DNA from: Globomyces pollinis-pini
Taxonomy: Eukaryota > Chytridiomycota > Chytridiomycetes > Rhizophydiales > Globomycetaceae
DNA: 56,410 nucleotides
Direction of reading: 5' to 3'
NCBI GenBank assembly: GCA_025399215.1
Contig: MU621191.1
Coordinates: 1 to 56,410, forward strand
This document shows positions 28,201-40,637 of the stretch, in pieces. Below the pieces are notes generated by a model. It saw only the letters and a list, made by a program, of their open reading frames with translations, had not been told where the DNA came from and ran no database searches. Both the position numbers and the translations under genes were made by a program. The number at the start of each line of letters is the position of its first letter. Within the stretch, counting starts at the first letter, position 1.

Positions 28201-31200
28201 CTTTGGTCAACAAATCTCTTGTAATATTCCATAGTGCATTTAAAAGCATTTGAACAAATGCTTTGGAAAGAATTAATTGGCCAATGGTGTTGAACTCGGA
28301 TTTCTCTGTTTTCAGTATCTGTGGTAAGTTTAATCTTTCTTTGTCTGTAAGTGTTGAGGGGCTTAACGCTTGCTTCTTTTTTAATCTGCTCTTCAGCGTT
28401 TCTTCAATCTCTTCACGTTGATTTCTGGTATAATGCCAATACCAAATGTTCACATCAGAGTAAAATTCGTCTTTCAAACTATACAAGCCATTGTCCGTAT
28501 AGCCAAACGGATATTTAAAAGTTGCTAATTCTGACAACAGGTCGTCTAATTTAAGTTTGTCCGCTGTGCTCCCTTCCAATATAGTGGCAACTTTCTTGCT
28601 CAAAACAGAGAAGGCAATCCCTGAGGGTTGCGCTGCTAGTTGATGAAGTACTTCTAATCGTAACTTATCATTCCATGAATATGCCATCAGAAACGAAGGC
28701 TCGGTTAAGACTACTATTAAAATCTGTAGCAGATCCTCTACTAATGATGTAGTTTGTTCTAAAGTAAAAGAATGAGGTCTGCTTGAAACAATTTGCCCTC
28801 TAAAAAAGTCCACTAAGTCGAATCTATCCACCAACTGTGTTAAGAATGTATCACCTCCAAATTTAATGGCTGCATATTGAAGCAAATAAATGTCTCTATC
28901 ATAACAATCCCGCAAAGAGAGATCTCGATAATATAGTGCTTGAGCCCTCATAGAGTCTCCATTACGAATCCATATCTTTGCTCGCACCTGCGATACGAAA
29001 GCAACTGTCTGAAATGCGTAGTCATACAACAACAACTGTCTATCCAGTTCCGAAAGACACAGGGAAAGTTCTTCAATTGAAGTGAATGTATCTTGCACCT
29101 CCATCATTTGTGATTGAGCAGGGGAACTACACGAAAATAATTCGTGATTGATTTTTTCAATAAGTGGCATACTATTGGTGTGTTTTGCAACTTCTGCGAG
29201 TTTCACAAGTAATGATGTCATAAACCAATGCAAGCTGTGATGAAGAGAAACGTGAACAGTTGCAATTCGACGATCAGGGACTCTAATAAAATTACCAGGT
29301 ATCAGATCTACTGTATGAAATCCAGTCGCACCAATTTCAATCTGTGATCGCCTAGCACCACTTAACGTACGGAACAATTCGTTTAAAGACCATGAGAAAA
29401 TTGCATCTCGAACCAAACTAACAGCATATATCAACAAATTACACTGTGTGTAATCTTGAACTTTGGAATCGGTAAAATAACCTTGCACTATTTCTCTAAT
29501 CATCCGCATAAGATTGTGGCTGATGTTAAATTGGTTAATCCATTGATTCATCTCTACTTCAAACTCCACATGAACTAACAGGGCACGTACTTGTGGGTGG
29601 ATTCCTTGGAATACTGTACAAAGATCAATAAATCTGGATAATTCTGATGGTTGATTTCCTTTTGGTAAGTGATTTAGATAACACCCAGGTCCTGAATTGT
29701 GTTTAGCAACCAGTAAATAGTTCAGGTCAGCAAAGAAATGCAAAGGCTTATTGCTGCCCATATTTGCGCTGTTGATGTCATGAGCTGGGTATATAGGTAG
29801 AATATGATTTCTTGCAAAGGCTAAGGAAGATTGATAATTTGTGCTGATTGAAATACTCTCTGGAAAAATATCTTGTATGAAAAACAATTTGAGTAAGACC
29901 AACAAATCCGTAATTAAGTCAGTGTTTTCTGAAAGATATCGAACTATAGTAGGTACAGTGAATAATTGCACGGACAAACTAGCAATTGACAATTCATATT
30001 CAGAATCATCCAATAGATATCCACGGTTCATTGTTAAATATTGTCTAGAATAGTAGTATGCTATAATAAATCATTGTGAAACAAATTACCTAACTTTCTT
30101 TTGTACTCATCACCTTGAACGATAAGAGTTCCGATTATTAACTCCTTTAAAGATGATCGAAATTTTTTCCAAAGCCTATTATCGAAGAGCAAGAAATGTT
30201 CTATTCGGGAAGACTTTAATGGATCGGTATTTGATTCTGTAACTTGAGGTATTATCAAAGAAGATTTATCCAATTCTTCACAAATAATGATCCTCATTAA
30301 AGCACTGACAGACTCCATAGATATACCATTTACTATTTGCTTTCCGACCACCTTGTCAGGAAGAGAAATTATCCATTCTAACAAGTACCCTGCAAGTGTT
30401 TCCCGGAAAATGTCCTTTAACGGTCTTATTGTTACTATCAATCCAGTAGCGACAATTTCATTCGCCATTACAATTAACCGAGGAATGTTTGTCGAGGACT
30501 TGACCACTTGCCGCCCCTAATAGCATGAATACGAAAATATTTACATAGTTGTCAATATATTTTGCATACTGTGAGGCTTCTTGAGTAGAACAACCTACAG
30601 CAGCAGCTAGTGTAACGATAACTTCATCGAAGGAATGACTTTCATCATTCCAAACAACAAGGCCATATTCCCGTGCCTCTTCTGTGTCATTGTCCAGACT
30701 GGAAGAATTCCTTATAGCTGCAATGTCAAAAGGTTGTCCAAAATCAGGTTTTATTGCGTCAATTGTGGAAATAATCATTTCGAAGACTGTGACTATTGTT
30801 GTTCTAATTGATTCCACCAATTCCTACAGTTAAATGGTATATAATCCTTACCTTAGACAGAGGTTGTGAATCATTCTCGGACGACATTTCAGTTGTTTGA
30901 CAATGGATTGTACAAGTTCCTGGCACTTTCCTATCGATCAATTCACGCATTTATATACCAAGCCTCTAAGAAATCAATTTTATGGTTGAATTACCTGCAT
31001 CACCACAATCACAGCATCCTCCCATCCCAGATGAATAATAGAAACTAGTACTATGTCCTGAATGATCTGAAGATCTGAAACATTTTGCACATAAGACACA
31101 GGTATCATCCAATGCGCAATCTATGCAACGATAAACACCATCTCCCTTTTTGAAGACATATCCGCATGCATGGCTAGCAAGTGTTGGTTGAATAACTTGT

Positions 31201-31509
31201 GGGTTACATCCAAATAAGTATTCAAACCCAGTTCTAAAAATGAATCATCAAAGAACATACGATTGGCCTCCACAAAGTTTAAAAGATAAGATTGCATTGA
31301 TTGATTTTTCCAAACTTTCAGGGATAGGTAACTCAAGTTTGGTAAGCGATGGTAACTGTAAAAGCAAGTGTAAAAGTTGAGAATCGACCCCTTCCAATTC
31401 AGGTGGTTTATAATGGGATAATGAACGAAGCAGAAGGAATCCTCTGGAATTCAGTTAAGGCCAAGAAATACCTGTTTGATTCGAATTGAATCTCTGCAAA
31501 ATTCGACAT
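25202..31509 (-). CDS. UBR1-type N-recognin E3 ubiquitin ligase
   Basis: Eleven exons (31509-31472, 31443-31261, 31233-30995, 30965-30959, 30930-30852, 30823-30545, 30516-30090, 30060-25651, 25623-25518, 25491-25363, 25337-25202) give 2010 aa. Introns are 28, 27, 29, 28, 28, 28, 29, 27, 26 and 25 nt. The UBR box is clear (CIDCALDDTCVLCAKCF, SSDHSGHSTSFYYS, GGCCDCGDAEAW). It is followed by a ClpS-like domain (VVWNDESHSFDEVI), the block VSVQ-like SIASLSVQLFTVPTIVRYL, a RING with CIVCQED, CGHLMHLNCFEGY and CPLCKS, and the C-terminal autoinhibitory region (CLLCGMFVCSQSFCC, PYLDSHGEVDLGLRRGRPLF). It should recognise proteins with basic and bulky hydrophobic N-terminal residues (Arg/N-degron pathway) and ubiquitinate them with a Rad6-type E2. 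The fourth exon is only 7 nt long. Confidence 0.95.
30959..30965 (-). other. 7-nt microexon of the UBR1-like gene
   Basis: The exon is AGGCTTG, between introns 30994-30966 (29 nt) and 30958-30931 (28 nt). Joining G, AGGCTTG and G from the neighbours reads GAG GCT TGG, giving E-A-W. This completes the conserved end of the UBR box (GDxEAWK in UBR1 proteins). Reading either intron through, or skipping the exon, breaks the frame. Confidence 0.8.
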
Positions 31510-31657
31510 GATTGAAAAATGGAAAGGTTATCACGAATAAAACGATTCCTTAATGACACAGAATCATTCAGCCTATAAGAATTTGTAAAGTATTTGGTTG
31601 TTCAACAATTAAAGTTTTGAATTGTGTGGTTGTTTGATCTTCCCTTTTTAAAATTAT

Positions 31658-34095
31658 ATGGATGAGGAACTAGATATTGAAGGGAGTGAGAGTGATGAAA
31701 ACGCTCCTATTATTAAACCTGATACTTTTATCTCAGATATGCAGGATCCAGATTGGTTCAATTCTGCTCATTCTGAGTTACATGAAGATATGGACCAAGC
31801 TTCAAGAAATTTAATTGAAAGTATGTTGGCAGAGGAGCAATTCTATTATGGTGAACCTGTGATTGATGCTGAAGTCAAACTTGAACTAGCAATTGAAGGT
31901 CAAACGACTATTACACAGTCAAAACCAAATAAATGGACTGGAGCGGATATAGATTTATTGTTATCAAAAATAGTACATGCATCTAATCTAACGGTGATAG
32001 AAGGAATTCGGGTTTGGCAAATGGGAGCTGATTGCGTCTCAAATGGGGAACAGAACATCCAGGCAGATCCAATATAAAGTTAGAAAACTACTATCGGAAG
32101 GTGTACTGATACCAGGTATTATCTCACTACTAATTTTTTTTTAATAGGTGCACCAGAGCCTAAAATTAGTGTTGTATCAGAATCTAAAATATCTGATTTG
32201 CCAAAAAGAGAAATACTTACATCTTCTGCTTCAAAAAAAGTTGAAGACAATGATGAAGATGAAGAGATTGATATAGAGAATTCAGATGAAAGTGATGTAA
32301 TTTCTCTAATCTAAATATGCAGCATGAAAAGCTAAAACCTGTGTTTCTTCAACATGAGATAGAATCAAATACATCAGCAGAATCGGATATTCCCTCAGAA
32401 GCAGCAGAAATAACAAGCTCTTCATCTGATGACGAATTTAAACCAGTAAAAGATCGTCAGCAAGTGGGTGAACTCCAACCACGAAGGGAAATAGATGTAA
32501 AGTTGTCGATAAAATCTGAAGTGTCTAACTCAACGACTCAGCCTCTTCCTGAAAATGATATAGATGATATTTCCAACGAATACATTATTACTCTAACTTC
32601 AGTAGCAGCGTTTGAAAAAGAATTTTGTCCTGAATGGTAATATGAAGCATCTGTAACTTTATAGGTTCCTTAATCATACAGGAAAGCAAATCAATAAAAC
32701 ACCCCAGCGTTATATGAAGATTAGAAACCATATTCTTCAGATGTGGGAAGAAATAAAGCCAAAGTATCTATCAAAGTCTCGAATCAGACCTGGTCTGAAG
32801 GGAGAAGGGGATGTAATTAAATCAAACTAAATTCGAAGGTAAACGCCATCTCTCGAGTACATACGTTTTTGGAGTCATTAGGTGCAATAAATTTAAATGT
32901 AACAGGTGGAAAGAAGAATAGTCGTTATAGTGAGCATCATGTTTACTCTGAAAAAATTGTGCATAACAGTAAGTGGGAAGATACGGGTAACGAAGGAAGA
33001 AGGAGAAGAAAAATCCGAACAGCAAATGGAGAATGGTAAATAATCTATAACTAAATATGACAGGATGTATGAATTAGAGGGACAAACAATTGAGCATGTT
33101 GATCCAGACGTTTTGTCTGCTCGGAAAATGCTGAAAAAGAATGCAAAATATTTTGCGGATGAAGAATTGGAGAAGTACAATATTAAAAAACCACGAAAAC
33201 GAGAAGTGAGTGATGCATTAGGTGGATATAATCCATTCAAACTTATATCATTACGCAAATACGATGATGAGAATCCATCACCGTTCAAAGTTAATATTTT
33301 GTCCAATACACTGGTTAATTTACTTTTTCACACTAACAAATAGATAATTATGGATTTCCATTCTCACTTGGCTACTACTGAAATCATTGGTTTGCTAGGA
33401 GGACAGTATAATGATAGCACGCGATTATTAGAAATCTCTGATGTATTCCCATGTAATAGCATTAGTACCGGTGTTCAATGTGAAATGGATCCGGTCAGTG
33501 AAATGAACGCAAGAGATCATTTTCAAGCTAAGGGGTTGATAGTGGTTGGTTGGTATCACTCCCATCCCACATTTGAACCAAACCCGTCAATAAGAGATAT
33601 TGAAAATCAAGCAAACTACCAAGTGATATTATTATATTTCTAACTCAATCAAGGCTCTATTTAAGCGTCATGATTCTATTGAACCGTTCATTGGGATTAT
33701 AGTATCCCCATTTGATACCAAGACTCCAGTTCCTTTGTCCAGATTTCAATTCTGGTATATATCCGAGGAATTCAATTCCTTGGGTGAATATAGACTTCCT
33801 TACTCTTGTGACAAACAAATTATACCCTCATCCAAGTTGACACCAATACTTTATAAGCAGTTGAGTGACCTGCTTGGTACATACCATGATCATCCAAGGT
33901 ATTTTTATTTCAGTGTTATAACTTTTTAGTAAGGTGAATTTGATGGATATTTTCAGAACCAGATTTACCGAAATGACCAAATTAGAAAAAATGGTTGCCA
34001 GTCTAGAAGTCCATATATCGCTAAATGCCTCAAATGGAGTCAGTTTTCTTCAGCAACTACGAACACTTCTAATGAAATGGGCAGATATTAAATAA
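31658..34095 (+). CDS. MYSM1-like histone H2A deubiquitinase (SANT-SWIRM-MPN+)
   Basis: Ten exons (31658-31972, 32001-32115, 32148-32296, 32323-32636, 32665-32812, 32839-33035, 33064-33313, 33344-33622, 33654-33898, 33930-34095) give 725 aa. The SANT domain is at about 90-145 ([37 protein letters not shown]). The SWIRM domain is at about 290-385 ([42 protein letters not shown]). The MPN+ domain carries the JAMM zinc ligands in [19 protein letters not shown]. The domain order and the blocks LEGQTIEH and [16 protein letters not shown] match animal MYSM1, which removes ubiquitin from histone H2A. Introns are 26-32 nt. A further 27-nt stopless stretch, 32969-32995 (GTAAGT..GAAG), is probably another intron, which would shorten the protein to 716 aa. 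Confidence 0.9.
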
Positions 34096-34351
34096 AATGA
34101 ACATAAGCTTTATAGTTTCATGATAGTCAATCCAAACAACGATTACGTGTTATTACAAAAGCTAGCACACACACACAACACCAAGTGATATGACAATTAT
34201 TAAACCATGTCTACTTGTGAACAGACTAATTGTGTACCAATCTAGTTTATGATGACACAAGTCCCGACTTAAATCTGTTGCCTCTCACAAATTGTGAAAC
34301 GAACAAAAAGCAACTGTTGTAAACTTGAATTACTTTACTTTTTAATCAAAT

Positions 34352-37103
34352 ATGATGTTGGGGAATTCATCTACAACTGGATCTGAGTCGGTTCATTCAA
34401 CTTTGTATGATATGACTCTCAGGTATAAAGTAACGTTTAGTCTCATTTGTTAGTATAAAAAAGAAATTGGCTGGAAGTGGAGGATGTGGAAGTGTTTATG
34501 TCGGAATCTATGGTGGAAAGCCAATTGTTGCTAAAGTACCAACTTTGAATAAGCATGAAGAATTAATTCACAAAGAATTGTTGGTGATGAAAATGTTGGG
34601 ACCAAATGACTTTACTGTTCAACTGGTTGGATATTTGGACGGGGTCAACATTCTCTTACCTGATGATCCAAATCAGATTCCTCGTTCTGCATTGCTGTTA
34701 GAACGAATGAGTCTTGGAACACTATCACAATATATGAAACGACGACCAAATGCTAAAATTAGAACTGAAATCTATGATTTAGTCTTTTCAGAACGTCATG
34801 CAATTGCTCTTTCTGCTTCTAAAGGGATTGAGTATATTCACAAGAAGAATCTGGTTCATTTAGACATCAAAGCTGAGAATATTTTATTGAATATTGTGGA
34901 AAAGCCAACCAAAAAGTTAATAGCAAAAATATCGGATTTTGGATCAACAAGGAGGAATGGAACTACAGACAGTGTTTTCCAAACACCTGGTTACGTACCT
35001 CCAGAGTCTAAAAGAAGTAGAGAGGTAATTATGCAACCATTTACAGATAGAAAACCTTCAAATATGATTCATTTGCATTTGGTTGTGTACTTATCCATAT
35101 GTTGACTGGTGAAAACTATCCTTACATGTATATTGTTCCTATAATTTATGAATAGGTGGCATGGAAAGAATATTTCTCTAAAAGAAAAACAAACTATTTT
35201 AACGAGTACTAATGCTCCAAAAGACTTAATCAGCTTAATTCTCAAATGCCTGGATGATGATCCAAGCGTAAGACCAACATCTTCAGAGATTGTATTAAAA
35301 ATCACTGAATTAGGTGCTTCATTGTTTGCCATACTTTCTTCACCAGCAGTTTTAGGTAGTTCTGTTCAAGATTGTAAGTTCTTTGCGTTAACGTTTAATT
35401 TTAGTTCCTGATACAGTTTTGAGTGTACAACCATATACCAAGAATGCTAAAATTCGTTCAAGAATTGAATCTACAGGTGGATATACAGCAGGGCATTTTA
35501 TTTTCGAGAGTTTGGAAATAAAGGGGGCAACATCCCCTTGGAATGAATTTTCACAAAAATTCGTCACGACATTTCATTCAGGAAATAAATTTGATGCAGA
35601 CGTTCTTCGAACTTCTGTTGGACCGTTGGCAAACCAAGTCACATTAAGTAGATTAAATAAGAAGCTATTTGCATCGATTCCACCGAAAAATACAGAAAAT
35701 GAATCTGGAATGTGGGAAGAGGAAGTTTTAGAAGTGGTTGAAAATCTAGTCCAGAAATGCAGTACATCACCTTCAGCTACCTTTGTCGAACGACCAAATA
35801 TGAACTCAACTAATGTCTCATTTCTTGATCCACTATTACCCCCTCGACCTCCAATGATGCCGAACTCCTTTGACCCACCGTTACCCCCACGATCTCCAAT
35901 GTCGCCATTGTCGATGGACTCCAGACCAATGTCTCCTAACTTCAATGGAAGTCCAATGAATTCTACATATAATGGGTTTAACAGTTCTGTGCGACCTGGA
36001 AATTTGAATTTTTCAAATGATCTGAATGTGAATAATGATTTTAATTTTTCCAACGGTATTTATTTGATCTATCTAATGATTTAGGACCTAGTGTAATGGG
36101 TTTGGGAAATTCTGAAACCGCCCACTCAACTACATTTCCTGTTAAGATAGACCTAAACCTTGGTGATTCTGTTGAGGACCGTCATAGCAGGAGAAGTGAT
36201 CGTGCCCGTGGCGGTGGTCGTGGTGGTCGCAACCGCAATCGTGACCGCAGTGCTCGCCGTGAAAAATCTGAAAAAGATGGGGAAGACCCTAGTTTGATTG
36301 TTAAAATGGCAAACGCTGCCTTGGACTACTATGGGTATTCTGGGATTAAAATGGATCAAAATTTTGATTTCCATGTTGGTCCAAATGTCCAACCAGAGAA
36401 AAAGGATGAATTTAACAAACTCATGACTGGATATGTAAACAAAGATGTTATTAAAGATCTTGCGGGGGCGAAAAATGATATCGAAGATGCTCAACGCGAT
36501 ATTAGTGCGGCGAAGGAGGAAGTTAGTACAGCTATGGAAGAGGGTATGAAAGAGTTTGCAAAAGCTTTAGGTTTGCAATTTGAAAAGGATAAACATGCGA
36601 TTAAGCTGAAGCTAAAGCCAGGCAATATGGAACGGAAAGGAAATTTAGAGCGCACCGCCCTGTTACAGAGTAGATCAAATGCTATACAATCCACTGTTAA
36701 TGCCATTGCAAAACCAAGTAATGCTAACGACCCACAAAGTTCTAACAAGAACGAAACTTTAGTAGATAGCTCGAAAGATATTGAAGAGTTTGATTCGTTT
36801 TTGGAAAGCCAAATCACAATGAATGTGGGAGATCTTGAAAATGATTTGGAATCATCAATAATGTCTCTGCAGAAAAGTTTGGATGAAAAAATACGTCGCA
36901 CCGAAGAATCATTATTAATGGCAGAAGCCACCATCGTTGCACCTACACTTGACTTTTGTGACCAATTAGATGATTTATCCAAAGAGCAGCAAATAAATAT
37001 TTTGGAACGAGCGTTCCCGAACAGTCCAGCTGATTATGCCGTGTTCAATAACGAGCAATTAGTAGAAATGTATGGTCTTAATTTAATAACTTTAGCAACA
37101 TGA
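34352..37103 (+). CDS. TKL-like protein kinase with Pro-rich, RG-rich and coiled-coil C-terminal extension
   Basis: Exons 34352-34422, 34454-35024, 35051-35127, 35156-35373, 35405-36055 and 36085-37103 (introns 31, 26, 28, 31, 29 nt) give 868 aa. The kinase domain (about 25-310) has the glycine loop AGSGGCGSVYVG, the VAK lysine, the catalytic loop LVHLDIKAENILL, DFGSTRR and PGYVPPES. The catalytic loop reads HLD instead of HRD, so it is a non-RD kinase; Asp, Lys and Asn needed for catalysis are present. After the kinase come a Pro-rich segment with repeats of LLPPRPPM / LPPRSPMS, an RG-rich basic patch (ARGGGRGGRNRNRDRSARR) that could bind RNA, and a coiled coil (DIEDAQRDISAAKEEVSTAM). Substrates unknown. 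Its stop codon overlaps the proposed ATG of the LRR gene. Confidence 0.8.
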
Positions 37104-37748
37104 CGGTCGACGTAAAAGAACCAAAAGATTTTGGGATAACCTCCACTTTCAAGATATGGTATAGATTTATGCGATCATTGACTTTTAGGGCTTATGATAG
37201 ATTGAAGGTTCATGGATTGATCCCAGCAGTTATTGGTCAATTTTCACATATGACCAAACTCTTTCTGGGCAATAACAAATTCAGTGGGCCAATTCCAGTG
37301 GAGTTATTTAAACTGCTTAAATTAACACATCTGTATGCATTTTCTTTTACTAAAACTAGTGATTTACATGATAATCAACTTTCTGGTTCCATTCCTGCAG
37401 AACTTGGTAACCTGAAAGAGTTGATATTCCTGTAAGTGTAAAGTTAAGATAACGTTAGTGCATTAAATGGAAACAAATTGACAGGAAATATTCCTAAAGA
37501 AATTGGCAATCTTAAATCACTCATTACTTTGGATCTGTCTTCAAACAAACTGACTGGAGATATCCCACCTGAAATATCTTTAACAAATATCAATTCTTTG
37601 TAATGATTGTGGTTTTTAACAAACTTTTAGGTCACTAGTTGGAAATCAACTCAATGGACGACTACAAAAAGCTAATCTTCCCAATGTTACTGAATTGTAA
37701 GAAAACTTTTACTAATATTTTAGAATATTGGATGATCAAAATTTCTAG
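37100..37748 (+). CDS. leucine-rich-repeat protein (plant-type GxIP repeats)
   Basis: Six exons (37100-37158, 37189-37332, 37360-37431, 37459-37599, 37631-37696, 37724-37748; introns 30, 27, 27, 31, 27 nt) give 168 aa. There are about five LRRs of the type [49 protein letters not shown] and [16 protein letters not shown], which should form a short solenoid. No signal peptide or membrane segment is seen. Two introns (37159-37188 and 37333-37359) are multiples of three without stops, so the unspliced frame looks coding but breaks the repeat register. The ATG at 37100 overlaps the stop of the kinase gene (ATGA), unusual for a eukaryote. The LRRs could therefore be a C-terminal part of the kinase transcript through a splice I cannot resolve, or the true start may differ. 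Confidence 0.65.
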
Positions 37749-37979
37749 GCCATTCGTTGAAAAGATCATAATATAATATTTTAAATATAAGAACATCTGG
37801 TACAAACCTTGCCATTTATGGGACATGAGCACATTTATACACAATGAATACTTCAGTCATTAAAGAGTGAGAAGACATTCAACGTTTTCTACTCGGTTGT
37901 TTCGTTCTCATTTTGTTCTTCCGATTTTACTACCATTGAATTCCATCTTTTATTTTTTTTTAATTTGACATTTCATTCA

Positions 37980-39559
37980 ATGTTCAAAGTATTTATAGCC
38001 ACCGCTTACAGGCATTACAATCCAAATATTCGTCTACGATCTATCCATAGATTATACAACATCGCAGCATTGAAATTTCCAAGCGTTAAACCAATTTCCT
38101 CGAGTATGGATAAAACGGAATTGCAGTTACAATTGGTAAATGGAACTTCAAGTTTCTCAATTAAAGACTTCAATAACATATTATTAAACTCCTCTAATGT
38201 GCAATTGTCCGAGGCAGAAGTTTGGAAATTGTATTCGGGATTCTTGTCAACTGCATCCAATCGTGTTGAAATTGAGCCTTGGCAATTATCGTCATTCTTA
38301 CCTCTGTTACTTTCAAAATATACTCATGGATCCAAGTTGGGTTTGTCAGTGGTTTCCAAAGCAGATTTTGAATTTCCAACCATACCCACAAGTTGTAACG
38401 AAAAGGTGAACGCCATTAAAGAAGATATAGAATCCTTAAAATTAAGACGTGATGCTAATTACTACTCATGGGAGATTGTTCGTTTGGTATTTTTGGGGAA
38501 ATTCACGGAAGTTCAAAAACTTTATACAGAAGCACATGCAAAACCAAATCCAATTGGATTAAATTTGATTGGATACAAGGCAATGCTGCAGCACTATTGC
38601 CATATCCATTTTTATAAAGAAAAAGTCGGTATAGTCGAAAATAACAGTGACGTGGATAAAAGGTCGAATTGGGACGGTATTGTCACAAAGCGAAAAGTAT
38701 GGAGTATAGTTAATGGAATGCGCGTCGCAAAAGTAGAAGCAGATATTGAGATATACGAATATCTTTTGTTGCTGTTTTCTAGAGCACTCAAAGATGGACA
38801 TGGTGTAAAGCAAGTTATCAATAAATTGAACGCTGGGCAGGTAAAGCGTCGAAGGGAGACATATATTCTATTGGTGGATGCTTTAGCTCAGGTAGCTGCT
38901 ACCCAAAAGATATTGAATCGAACATTGCATGATCATCGAATTGATCCAGAGTGTCCTCCATTGCAGTAAGTCTTTTTTATCTTATTATTTACAGTGAAGA
39001 TGAATTGATGTTAAGGGGTTTATTTAGATATTGGGTTAATACATCAAGGCCTAATGGTGCGATACGACTTTTTGGAAAAAAGAAGCCAAATGTTGTACTT
39101 TCTCTCGAATCATTCTCTTTATTATTAGATGCTGCGTACCAGCATTCTTGTAGAGATCCAATAACTTGTGAAGAGCTTTTCGAACCTTTGATGGTAAAAA
39201 TGATAAAATCTGGAAAACTATCGATTGAAGGATATGCATTGTTGATAAAGCATTACAATAGATATAAAGAGATTGGAGACATTCCAGTTGAGAGAGTGTG
39301 GGAAAATTTAAAATGGCACTTGGAACTATCTCGAAATTTGAATGTGCATCATCTAACTTTGATAGCAAAAGCCCTAGGGAACCGACAAGCTACTTCTTTA
39401 ATGATTGAATTTGTGAACATTTGTAAAAGCCATGACGTGCAACAACCTGATTTACAGAAACTGTTGGAAAGTTATATGACGGGATACTTGGAAGTACGAG
39501 TAGATGAAATTTCTTTACAGAAAGATGTGCAGCAAATCCGCACAGATACTTTAATATAA
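37980..39559 (+). CDS. probable mitochondrial helical-repeat (PPR-like) protein
   Basis: Two exons (37980-38965 and 38995-39559; intron 29 nt) give 516 aa. The N-terminus MFKVFIATAYRHYNPNIRLR is rich in Arg, aromatic and hydroxyl residues without acidic ones, as in a mitochondrial presequence. The rest is a run of paired helices (YSWEIVRLVFLGKFTEVQKL, EIYEYLLLLFSRALKDG, TYILLVDALAQVAATQKIL, SLLLDAAYQHSCRDP) resembling pentatricopeptide-like solenoids, though no perfect 35-residue repeat is visible. A role in organellar RNA handling is plausible but only inferred. The frame has a TTG 15 nt before this ATG; the ATG was preferred. Confidence 0.65.
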
Positions 39560-39667
39560 TGGTGTAACAATACATGGTTTCAAAAGTGAGCCTGTCCGTT
39601 TTAGACACAACGAAAGCGGGAGCAGAGAGGAAAAGAAAGTTGTCTTGTAAAATAGAAACGGACTAGA

Positions 39668-40637
39668 ATGCAAGTGAAATTGCTTTTTTTGTTTCTTGTA
39701 GGAGCAGCGCACGCGCAATCATCATCCACCAGGGCGAATCAAACTACTGGACGGCAGACAAATACAAGCATTGCGCCAACATCCTCTGAAGCCTCAACAA
39801 CTGCAGAGCGAACTACCACAACAACAACTACTACAACCACAACCACCACTACTGCTGCTACCACTATCACTACCACTTCTACCACAAGCAGTAAAACTAC
39901 TAGCACCTCTGCTAGCACTACCTCTACCAGTCCTGCATCGACCCAAACAAATCAAGCGGACAACTCCTCGAGCTCTTCTACCGTTATTACTTACGTATTG
40001 CTGGGTACTGTTGCAGCTGTTATTGTTGCTGCAATTGGTATTTTTGCTTTCAGAAAACTTGGCGTTGCTCCCAGCTCAAACTTCAAAGGACGATTGAATG
40101 GCGATGGGACACAAAACCGAGGTGGTGCAGGAGAAGGTCAGTTGACATTGAATCAATTGCCTTTGGATGATGATAAACCTGTGCAACGGTATGCTGAGTA
40201 CACGGTTGCTGGTTCAGAATCCACCCCTCCAACGGAGTTTGTTGATCAACGATATGCACAACCGCAAACAGTTTACAATACTTACGATCAATCGTTCGCC
40301 CAAAATGGTAATTTCTAAGCATAAATTAATTCGTGCAGGTTTATCCGACCAATACAACAGAGATGGACATGTCGATCCATATCAACAAAATCCGGATTAT
40401 TATCAAAATGGACAATACCAGCAGGCACCGTTAGATCATTATCAACAGAGTCAGGCTGGACAATACCAGCAAGTTTACTATCCTGATAATACATATTCGA
40501 CCGGAACTGCTCAACCAAGATATTCTCCTTCAGCTGATGTTGCATCGAGTGCAGGTTACTCTGGTAGAAATTATGCAGCACTTTCAAATCCAAGAGGTAC
40601 ATATGAGCAACGTTCAGAGCCTTCCCGATACAGTTGA
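39668..40637 (+). CDS. mucin-like single-pass membrane protein with Gln/Tyr-rich cytoplasmic tail
   Basis: Two exons (39668-40307 and 40339-40637; intron 31 nt) give 312 aa. A signal peptide (MQVKLLFLFLVGAAHA, cleavage likely after AHA) is followed by about 85 residues almost entirely Ser and Thr, including 14 consecutive Thr codons. One transmembrane helix follows (about 106-128, VITYVLLGTVAAVIVAAIGIF), then a cytoplasmic tail of about 180 residues with repeated QYQQ / HYQQSQ / DYYQN motifs. The ectodomain should be heavily O-glycosylated. The layout resembles fungal surface sensors of the Wsc/Mid2/Msb2 kind, but no WSC domain is present, so this is by architecture only. Confidence 0.8.
39812..39853 (+). 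repeat. ACN (Thr codon) run, 14 consecutive threonines
   Basis: Codons ACT, ACC and ACA alternate irregularly for 14 codons and then continue as Ala/Thr/Ser-rich coding sequence to about 39950. The mix of third bases shows the run is kept at the protein level and is not a simple microsatellite. Confidence 0.85.
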
